Source: Acidobacteria bacterium OLB17 (GTDB taxonomy: Bacteria > Acidobacteriota > Blastocatellia > Pyrinomonadales > Pyrinomonadaceae). Taken from it: a DNA stretch of 39,653 bases. The notes under the pieces are model-generated. The model was not told where the DNA came from. It ran no database searches and was given only the letters and a program-made list of their open reading frames with translations. How positions within the stretch are numbered: position 1 is the first letter of the stretch; each line of letters starts with the position of its first letter. This document shows positions 29,051 through 36,260 of this stretch, piece by piece. The translations under genes and the position numbers were made by a program. Location of the stretch: assembly GCA_001567505.1 (NCBI GenBank), contig LLEU01000045.1, forward strand, positions 1 through 39,653, in the 5' to 3' direction.

Positions 29051-29776
29051 CCCTAGAGCCTCAACCTCCGTTAGCACCTGCTCACGGAACATCGGCTTGA
29101 TATTGACAAGGTACGCAGGGACATCATTCCTATTCAGCTTTTCGAGCTCGGCCTTTAATCCGCTCGGTGTCAGATGCCTTGCAGCATCGGCAAGACCGCT
29201 CATACTGTTCGGAAACGCACATTCGACAAGCACCGCCCGAAGATCCCGGGCCTCAGAGGCTGCTTTCCAGATGTCGAATGTGCCCGCCGTGTCGCCTGTC
29301 AGAACGATAGAGCCCGTCTCGTCAGAAATGATAAACCCCGCACTCGGCTCGTTGTGATTCACTTCGGCCGCCAATATCGACAGGTCCGCGAGTGTGAATT
29401 CCCTTCCGAATTCGTACTCTCGAAACTCGAGCACGCTCCCGTATTCGTTAGCGATCTCTTCAAAATTCGGGTAGATGACGTCGTTAAAGATGTGCGTCCG
29501 AAGGGCGTCGATCATCGCCTGAGTTGCGTGCACTCGAACGGGCGAACGAAGCGTCGAAAAGAGATCGTCAACAAAGAGCGGCAACCCGGCAATATGGTCG
29601 AGATGCGTATGCGAAAGAACGATATCGCGCACTTTTTCGCGGTCGGCACCGACAGCCATTGCCAGGCTACCGGCGTCGAAAGCAACGACTCCATTGACAA
29701 TAAAACAGGCAGTGTGCTGCCGTTCGGAGGCTTCTCCGTCGTCGTCAAATGAAGTTTTAAGAAGCTTTATGTCCAT
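29003..29776 (-). CDS. MBL-fold metallo-hydrolase, class II cyclic-nucleotide phosphodiesterase-like
   Basis: This 257-residue protein has the metal-binding motif HTHLDHIAGL (near residues 55-64), close to the HxHLDH signature of class II cAMP phosphodiesterases. Further ligands are the His of EVNHNEPSAGF, the Asp of VLTGDTAG, and a late His in AARHLTPSG. It has no signal peptide. The class II phosphodiesterase assignment rests on the motif form and the compact length; a broader MBL hydrolase role is possible. It follows the SDR gene by 6 nt, so they are co-transcribed. Confidence 0.8.
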   Translation of the reverse strand: MDIKLLKTSFDDDGEASERQHTACFIVNGVVAFDAGSLAMAVGADREKVRDIVLSHTHLDHIAGLPLFVDDLFSTLRSPVRVHATQAMIDALRTHIFNDVIYPNFEEIANEYGSVLEFREYEFGREFTLADLSILAAEVNHNEPSAGFIISDETGSIVLTGDTAGTFDIWKAASEARDLRAVLVECAFPNSMSGLADAARHLTPSGLKAELEKLNRNDVPAYLVNIKPMFREQVLTEVEALGLPNVRVFPIGRTVCV

Positions 29777-29782
29777 CGTCCC

Positions 29783-30544
29783 TCAACGGGCGCACGTTTC
29801 TGCTCGCCCGCCGTCGATCGCGTATGTCGCGCCGGTGATCCAGCCCGCTTTGTCGGATGCAAGGAAATAGACGAGGTCTGCGATCTCCGCGGCCTCGCCC
29901 GCACGTCCCAAAGGATGCGTTTCTTTTGTGCGCTCGAGAAATTTCTCGTAGGCTGCCTCATCCATTCCGCCGCGTTTGTGAAGGTTTGTCACAACAACGC
30001 CAGGATTCACGGCATTGACCCGAATGCCTTTCGGGGCGAGATCGAGGGCAGCACAACGGGTCAACTGATCGACCGCGGCCTTCGAGACGCAATAGGCAAG
30101 CACGCCCGGGAATGCCCGCGTTCCTGTAACGCTCGAGACGTTCACGATAGAGCCTTTAGTGGTTTCAAGGTACGGAATGCACTTCTGCATTAGGCAAAAG
30201 ACCGACCGCACGTTGATATTCATTTGCTTGTCCCAATCATCAAGTGTGCAATCTTCGATCCCGCCGCCGCGCAAGACGCCCGCAGCGTTCACAAGTGTGT
30301 CAATTTGACCGAATGAGTCGGCGGTTTCGCTCACAATGCGGTCTAATTGCGACACTTCGAGAACGTCGGCCAAGTGCGGGCGAAGGCTTCCCACTGCGTC
30401 CTTTAATTCGTCGCGGAGTGAATAAAGTTCTTTCTCGCTCCGGCCGACCCCGACCACGGTGGCTCCATTCTCGGCAAAAAGCTTGGCCACAGCTCGGCCA
30501 ATACCGCTGCTTGCGCCCGTAACGATCGCGACTTTGTTCTTCAT
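29783..30544 (-). CDS. Short-chain dehydrogenase/reductase (SDR)
   Basis: This 253-residue classical SDR has the cofactor motif TGASSGIGRAV (near residues 9-19), NAAGV, the active-site Ser in NVSSVTGTRAF, and YCVSK as the catalytic YxxxK. NPGVVVTNLH and ITGATYAIDGGRAE close the fold. The Gly-rich loop followed by GRSEKEL suggests NADP preference, weakly. The substrate is unknown. It heads a two-gene unit with the MBL-fold hydrolase. The terminator of the next leftward gene lies about 60 nt upstream of it. Confidence 0.9.
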   Translation of the reverse strand: MKNKVAIVTGASSGIGRAVAKLFAENGATVVGVGRSEKELYSLRDELKDAVGSLRPHLADVLEVSQLDRIVSETADSFGQIDTLVNAAGVLRGGGIEDCTLDDWDKQMNINVRSVFCLMQKCIPYLETTKGSIVNVSSVTGTRAFPGVLAYCVSKAAVDQLTRCAALDLAPKGIRVNAVNPGVVVTNLHKRGGMDEAAYEKFLERTKETHPLGRAGEAAEIADLVYFLASDKAGWITGATYAIDGGRAETCAR

Positions 30545-30607
30545 AGCAAATACTGAACGGATGGTTGTCGCTAGAATAACAGCCCGGATTGGAGTTACAA
30601 AAGCGAA

Positions 30608-30634
30608 AGGACGCCGCTAAACTAACGGCGTCCT
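30608..30634 (-). terminator. Intrinsic terminator for the 70-residue protein gene
   Basis: A perfect 9-bp GC-rich stem aggacgccg/cggcgtcct (30608-30616 with 30626-30634) has a 9-nt loop. On the minus strand it is followed by TTTCGCTTTTG, an acceptable though broken U-tract. It lies 37 nt after the stop of the upstream small gene. Confidence 0.65.
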
Positions 30635-30671
30635 CAAATAGACGGTATAAGTCGGTATTATTGCGGTATTT

Positions 30672-30884
30672 CTACGGCCGGCTCGGCTGTGGCGTTGCCG
30701 GGAAGAGCTGCTCGATGGCAGCCTTTGTTTCCTCACTCTTTCGAGTACGAAAATCGGCGACCCAATCCGAAACGGTCGAGACCATATCTCGCGCCGCAAC
30801 TCGCGCCGGCTTCCCGGGCCGCTTGGCCTTCTTGGCCGCGACTTCAGCCCGCTTTACTACTTTGATCTTCGCATTCGAGTTCAT
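30672..30884 (-). CDS. Small basic protein, 70 residues
   Basis: The protein starts MNSNAKIKVVKRAEVAAKKA. The N-terminal half is Lys/Ala-rich and the second half is VSTVSDWVADFRTRKSEETK then AAIEQLFPATPQPSRP, predicted helical. It resembles neither a known histone-like protein nor a ribosomal protein exactly. ATG 30884 is chosen because AGGAGG lies 9 nt upstream. A leader hairpin gtccgg/ccggac (30920-30925 with 30937-30942) lies in the gap, and a terminator follows, so it is a single-gene transcription unit. The basic half suggests nucleic-acid binding, an inference. Confidence 0.65.
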   Translation of the reverse strand: MNSNAKIKVVKRAEVAAKKAKRPGKPARVAARDMVSTVSDWVADFRTRKSEETKAAIEQLFPATPQPSRP

Positions 30885-31188
30885 CAGCAAATTCCTCCTT
30901 GAAAAAGATTCTTATCCACGTCCGGGATCTTGATCTCCGGACCAATGTTACGCAATTCCAATGCCACAAGTATGACGCACTAACCTGACAATTTTGCGAA
31001 CCGTGTGTGTTTACAACCTTTAGAATGTAGAAACAGACCGAAAAGTTGTCTTTTTTTCTACATTTTTATGAACGTTTTCTCGCTATAAATAGTTCCGAAA
31101 ATGTGAATGCAGCATCAAATATCGCAACCAAACCTGAGAAAACTCGCATCCTGAATCTTCCTTTCAGCCTCAAAGACGCTTATCCTAT
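30885..31188. other. AT-rich divergent intergenic region
   Basis: This 304-bp gap separates the 70-residue protein gene (-) from the rightward membrane-protein gene. It contains the leader hairpin at 30920-30942 and the long inverted repeat at 31024-31064. The AT content is clearly higher than in the flanking genes. No clean promoter could be fixed and no gene is seen. Confidence 0.5.
31024..31067 (+). other. Long AT-rich hairpin with T-tract
   Basis: Arms aatgtagaaa (31024-31033) and tttctacatt (31055-31064) are perfect 10-bp complements, and agac/gtct extend the helix inside. T5 ends the right side at 31063-31067. It could be an intrinsic terminator for a short transcript or an operator for a dimeric regulator. 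Confidence 0.45.
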
Positions 31189-31821
31189 ATGGGCTGGAGA
31201 ATGGACCTTTTCGACGTTGCGATCATCTACCTTGCCTGCGGTGCCCCGTTCGCCGTCCAGTACTCGTTTCGCGTAAAGGACGTCGGCAAGGTCGAGAAGG
31301 CCGCAAAGAGTATGCTTGCGGGCCTTGGATGGCCGTTGATCGCAGCCGGCTTTGCCGTAGAGGCTGTTCGGCAGTTCCGCAAACCCGCACCTGCACTCAA
31401 CGAAACCAAACGCCTTGTTGACGAGATCCGCAGTTCGCTCGAAGAGGCCGTCGATCTTGCCGGCAGACCGGATGCCGCGTTCGAATTCCGCCGTACCGTT
31501 CTTCGTTGGGCGGAACTGGCCGTCGCGGTCCGACAGCCAACCGAAGCTCCGGCCGTCGCCGGCATTTGGGAGATCAACGGCCACGATACGCCCGACGTTG
31601 CCGCCAGCGCGTATAGTCACCGCGAAAAACGCCTGATCGAAAGGCACTTTGACGCCGCCCGCCGCGACATCATCGGTTTGGCCGATTCGCTGCGAGATAA
31701 TCTTGAATTTCGTACCCGCGTGATCGAGGCCGCACGAACGCTTGGCGATGAGGTTTCGGTCGATGCTCTCACGGAAAAGGACGATGCCGCATCCACCCGA
31801 TCGGCATCCGCACCAGCTTGA
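31189..31821 (+). CDS. Hypothetical membrane-anchored protein coupled to the pseudo-histidine kinase
   Basis: The protein has 210 residues. One or two hydrophobic helices near the N-terminus (FDVAIIYLACGAPFAVQYSF, then LAGLGWPLIAAGFAVEAVRQ) are followed by about 150 charged, mostly helical residues. A disordered Ala/Ser tail ends it. No family is recognised. The start may be ATG 31189 or ATG 31201. Its TGA overlaps the TTG start of the next gene (TTGA at 31818-31821), so the two proteins are probably made together. Confidence 0.7.
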   Translation: MGWRMDLFDVAIIYLACGAPFAVQYSFRVKDVGKVEKAAKSMLAGLGWPLIAAGFAVEAVRQFRKPAPALNETKRLVDEIRSSLEEAVDLAGRPDAAFEFRRTVLRWAELAVAVRQPTEAPAVAGIWEINGHDTPDVAASAYSHREKRLIERHFDAARRDIIGLADSLRDNLEFRTRVIEAARTLGDEVSVDALTEKDDAASTRSASAPA

Positions 31822-33578
31822 AGATGCTCATCCTGTTCCATCTCTGTGCCGTATTCCTGCTCGTCGGGCTGGGCTTCTACGTTTTTGCCGCCGACCCGCG
31901 GCGGCGTGCACATCAGGCGTTTGCGGCCTTCATCTCGTTCCTTGCTCTCTGGACGATCAAGGACCTTATCTTTTGGGACTTCTACCCGATCGACGCGGCA
32001 GCAGGAGCGTGGGCAGCGGCAAGCTTCATCATCGCATTGTTGATGAATTTCGTGCTCGTGGCATTTGCCTGGGTCTTTCCCGAGAATTCCCGGACGCCGA
32101 GGCGAAAAGCGGCGATCCTCTTTGCGCCGGCCCTGATCTTCATACCATCGGCCGCATTTGGCCTTTTGTGGGAGAATGCCGGGTTTACCGACGGCAGCTT
32201 TTCCATAAAGCTAACGCCGCTTGCGTATGCGTTTGTGACATACGTCTATTTCCTTTTCTTTTATGGCTCCGTCCTTCTCTTCAACAAATACAGGAAGTAT
32301 CGCGGGACAGAAAGCGGCTCACAGCTTGGTGCCGTTCTGCTTGCGCTTGGAATTACCGGAGCACTTAAGACGCTCGCAAATATCGTATTTCCTCTATTCG
32401 GGAACTATGATCTCATTCCCCTGAGCTCGATCTTTGTACTGCCCGGTGTACTGATATATGCGTACGCGATCTTCAATTTCCGGCTCTTCTCGCTGACTTC
32501 GGCGCTTACGCAGTTCCGCCTTTTCCCGGTCGCCTATAAGGTCGCGATCTGCATCGCGGCCGTTGCGGTCTCGAGTTTCCTGATCTTTCAGATACCGATA
32601 GTCTGGTGGGCGTTCCACAACGGAATGGATGCCGAAGCTTGGCGTCGATACCTCGTTTTCAGCGTCATCTCGGCCCTTGTGCCGAACTTGCTGCTCGTCC
32701 TACTTGTGCTGCGGACGGTCTCGCGGCCGATCCGGAGGATAACGCTTGCTGCTGTTTCCGTCGCAAAAGGCACATACGGAACTGAGGTCGATCTACGGAA
32801 GACGAACGACGAGATCGGGCTGCTCGCAGATTCTTTCAACAGGATGAGCCGGAAGATGGCCGAGGATCTCGAGGAGCTTAGCCTCCTGAACGAACGGATG
32901 CTCCGGACCGAGAAACTCACGGCAATGGGAACGCTCGCGGCCGGTGTCGCACGCGAGGTAAGCGAACCGCTCGAGGTCATCTCGGCGAGGATCGAGAGGA
33001 TGCGTCGCGAGGAAGGCCATTCCACCGCGACCCGTGAGGACCTTAATTTAATTGCCGCCCAAGTTGCCCTCGTATCTCAGATCATCTCGGATATGCGGAA
33101 TTTCGGCCGCGTTGGCCCACGATCTTCCGCGAAAGTGTCGATCAACGATGTCGTCCTCTCAGCGGTGCGTCTTGCTCGCATCGAGGATGACGAGGTTGAG
33201 CTGGCGGTCGATCTCGATCCGATCGGCCCGCTGGTTATCGGCGATGACGGCCAGCTTGTCCAATTAGTCCTTAACTTGCTGCTGCACACTCAAAAAGGTA
33301 TTGATCGGAAGACCGGCGTGATCTCGGTCGCCACGGCCTCAAAGGACGACAATGTCGAGATCGAGATCGTCCAGAGCGGAAGCCTTTTCCCCGACCGGGA
33401 TGCCGTCAAACCGGAGCGTGCCAACCTCGATCTTTGGATCAGCCATAAGCTCGCATCCCTTCACCACGGCACACTTACGGCCATCACCGAGCTCGAAGAT
33501 CGTAAGAAATTCGTAATTTCCCTGCCTTTGCTTAAACAAAAAGACGCCGCTCACGTATTGACACCGAGCACGTTTTAG
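31818..33578 (+). CDS. Degenerate sensor histidine kinase with multi-helix membrane domain
   Basis: The protein has 586 residues. An N-terminal domain of about seven or eight helices (MKMLILFHLCAVFLLVGLGF onward) resembles 7TM sensor regions. A HAMP linker (RPIRRITLAAVSVAKGTYG ... NDEIGLLADSFNRM) follows, then a kinase-like region. The H-box reads MGTLAAGVAREVSEPLE: the phosphate-accepting His is replaced by Arg at 379. The N-box has His at 490 where the metal-binding Asn should be (NLLLHTQKG). The G1 and G2 boxes have lost their glycines (IVQSGSLF, LDLWISHKLASLHHG), yet the ATPase fold outline persists to VISLPLLKQ. It is most likely a pseudokinase. No response regulator is adjacent. The TTG start overlaps the previous stop; ATG 31824 is an alternative. 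Confidence 0.85.
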   Translation: MKMLILFHLCAVFLLVGLGFYVFAADPRRRAHQAFAAFISFLALWTIKDLIFWDFYPIDAAAGAWAAASFIIALLMNFVLVAFAWVFPENSRTPRRKAAILFAPALIFIPSAAFGLLWENAGFTDGSFSIKLTPLAYAFVTYVYFLFFYGSVLLFNKYRKYRGTESGSQLGAVLLALGITGALKTLANIVFPLFGNYDLIPLSSIFVLPGVLIYAYAIFNFRLFSLTSALTQFRLFPVAYKVAICIAAVAVSSFLIFQIPIVWWAFHNGMDAEAWRRYLVFSVISALVPNLLLVLLVLRTVSRPIRRITLAAVSVAKGTYGTEVDLRKTNDEIGLLADSFNRMSRKMAEDLEELSLLNERMLRTEKLTAMGTLAAGVAREVSEPLEVISARIERMRREEGHSTATREDLNLIAAQVALVSQIISDMRNFGRVGPRSSAKVSINDVVLSAVRLARIEDDEVELAVDLDPIGPLVIGDDGQLVQLVLNLLLHTQKGIDRKTGVISVATASKDDNVEIEIVQSGSLFPDRDAVKPERANLDLWISHKLASLHHGTLTAITELEDRKKFVISLPLLKQKDAAHVLTPSTF

Positions 33579-33630
33579 TTGAAGTTAGTTCTTTAGGCTC
33601 CAATACAAATTTATTTTTCGAGGAACAGCA

Positions 33631-34947
33631 ATGAACAAATTCTTGTCGTTACTGCTGGCTATCCTTCTGACAGCCGCTTACGCGGCCGCTCAGGAAAAGC
33701 CAACGGCCTTTGTCAATGCGAAAGTTTTCCCGATCTCGGGTCCGGCCATCGAGCAGGGTGTTGTCATTATTCAGAATGGCAAGATCGTCGCCGTCGGCGA
33801 TGCCCGCACAGTGAAGCTTTCGTCAGCTATGACCGTGATCGATGCAAAGGGCAAAGTAATAATGCCCGGGATCATCGATTCGCACAGTCATATTGGAAAT
33901 CCCGCGGGCGGAGACAGCTCTTCGCCGATCCAGCCCGATGTCCGCATACTCGACAGCGTGAACCCGATGAGTGCGAGCTTTCAGCGTGCACAGAGCGGCG
34001 GCATCACGACCGCGAACGTTATGCCGGGTTCGGGCCATCTCGACAGCGGGCAGACCCTTTACCTTAAACTCCGCGACAATGTCGATAAGATCGACGACCT
34101 GTTCATCCTCGATGACAGTGGGAACTATATGGGCGGCATCAAGTTCGCGAACGGTACGAATCCGATCCGTCCGGGCGGCGGGAGCTTCCCCGGCACACGG
34201 GCCAAATCGGCTGCACTAGTGCGTGATGAGTTCATCAAGGCTCGCGAATATCGAGACAAGGTCGCAAAAGCTGCGGGTGATGCTTCGAAAATGCCGCCCC
34301 GCGACCTCCGAATGGAAGCACTCGTCGAGGTGCTGAACCGCAAACGGACCGTGCATTTTCACACGCACCGCCACGACGATATCCTTACCGTCCTTCGCCT
34401 CCAGAAGGAATTCGGATTCAAGCTCGTACTGCAACACGTAAGCGACGCGTGGGCTGTTGCCGACGAGATCAAAAAAGCGAACGTGCCCGTTTCGATCATC
34501 TTTCTCGATTCGCCGGGCGGAAAGATCGAGGCCAAGGACATCAGGGCCGAGAACGGCGCGATCCTTGAAAAGGCCGGCGTCCTGATCGGTTTTCATACCG
34601 ACGACGGTATCACCGATTCGCGGTGGTTCCTGCGCTCGGCGGGAATGGCCGTTCGGGCAGGAATGTCACGTGAAAAGGCCCTTTATGCCCTCACGCTCGG
34701 CAACGCGAAGATCCTCGACCTCGACAAACGTATCGGCTCGCTTGAACCGGGCAAGGACGCGGACCTCGTCATTCTCTCCGGCGATCCGATAAGCGTCTAT
34801 ACGCACGTTCTTGAGACCTGGGTCGAGGGTAAGAAAGTATTCGACCGCAACGATCCGAAAGACCGGCTTATTCAGACCGGAGGCTACGGCGCGACCAACG
34901 ACCGCTTTATGGACACCGATCACGATGACGGAGGACAGGACCAATGA
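33631..34947 (+). CDS. Secreted amidohydrolase, metal ligands intact
   Basis: The protein has 438 residues with signal peptide MNKFLSLLLAILLTAAYAAA. It is an amidohydrolase-superfamily TIM barrel with small beta-sandwich ends (GKIVAVGDARTV; GKDADLVILSGDP). Metal ligands are present: H85 and H87 (DSHSHIG), a His-rich segment H242-H248 (HFHTHRHDD), H269 (LQHVSDAW) and the catalytic D324 (FHTDDG). Relatives act as imidazolonepropionase-like or dipeptidase-like hydrolases; the substrate is unknown. GAGGAACA lies before the ATG. Its TGA overlaps the next ATG as ATGA. Confidence 0.9.
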   Translation: MNKFLSLLLAILLTAAYAAAQEKPTAFVNAKVFPISGPAIEQGVVIIQNGKIVAVGDARTVKLSSAMTVIDAKGKVIMPGIIDSHSHIGNPAGGDSSSPIQPDVRILDSVNPMSASFQRAQSGGITTANVMPGSGHLDSGQTLYLKLRDNVDKIDDLFILDDSGNYMGGIKFANGTNPIRPGGGSFPGTRAKSAALVRDEFIKAREYRDKVAKAAGDASKMPPRDLRMEALVEVLNRKRTVHFHTHRHDDILTVLRLQKEFGFKLVLQHVSDAWAVADEIKKANVPVSIIFLDSPGGKIEAKDIRAENGAILEKAGVLIGFHTDDGITDSRWFLRSAGMAVRAGMSREKALYALTLGNAKILDLDKRIGSLEPGKDADLVILSGDPISVYTHVLETWVEGKKVFDRNDPKDRLIQTGGYGATNDRFMDTDHDDGGQDQ

Positions 34948-36158
34948 TAAACAGGATCACAAAGAAATTTGCTATTTCGGCAGCGGCCGCCATCGTCTCG
35001 CTTTTCGCCTCGCAGGCTCTCTTCGGCCAGATAGCTGTTAAAGGTGAGACCGTCTGGACGATGGCAGGCGATCCGATCAAGAACGGAGTTGTCCTCGTAA
35101 AGGACGGCAAGATCGAGGCTGTCGGCCCGGCTGCTCAGGTTGCGATCCCTTCGGGCTATCGCGTGCTTTCGGCGAAGGTCGTAACGCCCGGACTTATCGA
35201 CGCACACTCGGTCGTCGGCCTTAACGGCTACCTCAATCAGCCGACCGACCAGATGGCGCTCGACGGCAGCGGCCCGATCCAGCCGGAACTTCGGGCCTTC
35301 GATGCGTACAACTCTCGCGAACGGCTTGTCGAATGGATACGCGAATTCGGCGTAACGACGGTTCACACCGGGCATCAGCCGTCCGCGCTTGTTTCCGGCC
35401 AGACGATGGTCGTAAAGACCTTCGGCAACGAGATCGACGATGTGATGGTCGTGCCCGAAGCGATGATCGCCGTAACACTCGGAGGCTCCGGCCTTGCAGG
35501 ACAAGGAAAGTCGCCCGGAACGCGTGCAAAGCAGATCGCAATGCTCCGAGCCGAACTTATTAAGGCTCAAGAAAATGCGAAGAAGACAGACCGCCCGAAA
35601 GACCTTCGCTCGGTCGCTTGGATGAGCGTGATCGACCGTAAAGTGCCCTTGCTGATCACGGCTGACAAAGCACAGGACATTATGTCGGCTCTGCGGCTTG
35701 CGAAGGAATTCAACCTGCGGATTGTGCTTGATTCCGTCTCGGAAGCTCAACTGGTTCTCAAAGAGATCAAGGAGTCGGGATTTCCCGTGATAGTTCATCC
35801 GACGATGGCACGTCCCGGCGGCGACAAGGAATCGCTCTCAATGGAGGACGCAGCCAAGATCAAGGCCGCAGGCATCCCCGTCGCTCTTCAGAGCGGTTAT
35901 GAAGGCTACGTGCCAAAGACCCGCGTCGTGCTCTACGAGGCGGGAATGGCCGCGCAGAACGGCCTTTCACAACGCGAAGCACTCGAACTTATCACCATCG
36001 ACGCCGCGAAGATACTCGGCCTCGACGGACGTATAGGTTCGCTCGCGGCAGGCAAAGATGCGGACATCGCATTGTATGACGGCGACCCGCTCGAGTGGAC
36101 GACCCACTGCGTAGGCACGATCGTCAACGGACAGGTCGCAAGCGAAGTTGTCCGCTAA
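34944..36158 (+). CDS. Secreted amidohydrolase-like protein lacking most metal ligands (probable pseudoenzyme)
   Basis: The protein has 404 residues with signal peptide MINRITKKFAISAAAAIVSL. It aligns along its whole length with the preceding amidohydrolase and keeps the beta-sandwich signatures (GKIEAVGPAAQV, GKDADIALYDGDP) and the C-terminal AKILGLDGRIGSLAAGK. The metal sites are gone: HxH has become HSV (H88, V90), the His-rich segment reads LLITADKAQD, the barrel His is Ser (LDSVSEAQ), and the catalytic Asp segment is LQSGYEG. The changes are consistent and in frame, so they are not sequencing errors. It is translationally coupled to the active-looking paralogue. Confidence 0.88.
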   Translation: MINRITKKFAISAAAAIVSLFASQALFGQIAVKGETVWTMAGDPIKNGVVLVKDGKIEAVGPAAQVAIPSGYRVLSAKVVTPGLIDAHSVVGLNGYLNQPTDQMALDGSGPIQPELRAFDAYNSRERLVEWIREFGVTTVHTGHQPSALVSGQTMVVKTFGNEIDDVMVVPEAMIAVTLGGSGLAGQGKSPGTRAKQIAMLRAELIKAQENAKKTDRPKDLRSVAWMSVIDRKVPLLITADKAQDIMSALRLAKEFNLRIVLDSVSEAQLVLKEIKESGFPVIVHPTMARPGGDKESLSMEDAAKIKAAGIPVALQSGYEGYVPKTRVVLYEAGMAAQNGLSQREALELITIDAAKILGLDGRIGSLAAGKDADIALYDGDPLEWTTHCVGTIVNGQVASEVVR

Positions 36159-36188
36159 TTTTTTAGCGTTCAACTGATACTTTTTCTC

Positions 36189-36260
36189 GACACCCGACGC
36201 CTTACTGTATGCGGAGACTCTCGTCTTCGCACTACATCCAAAGGCTCGGGTGTCATTTTT
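36189..36260 (+). promoter_or_regulatory. Nested hairpin over the lipase translation start, with T-tract
   Basis: An outer perfect 9-bp helix pairs gacacccga (36189-36197) with tcgggtgtc (36246-36254). Inside, gcggagac (36211-36218) pairs with gtcttcgc (36223-36230) around a tctc loop with one G-U pair. T5 follows at 36256-36260, directly before the ATG at 36261. The right arm covers the place where a ribosome binding site would be. It can act as a terminator for the amidohydrolase genes, a translation switch for the lipase, or both. Confidence 0.55.

Noticed and set aside
31046..31276. Rightward frame starting MSFFLHFYERF
   Set aside because: It spans the AT-rich gap and the start of the membrane-protein gene in another frame, with no ribosome binding site.
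34920..35798. Leftward frame of 292 codons across the second amidohydrolase
   Set aside because: It is antisense to a clear secreted protein and has no signal or domain.
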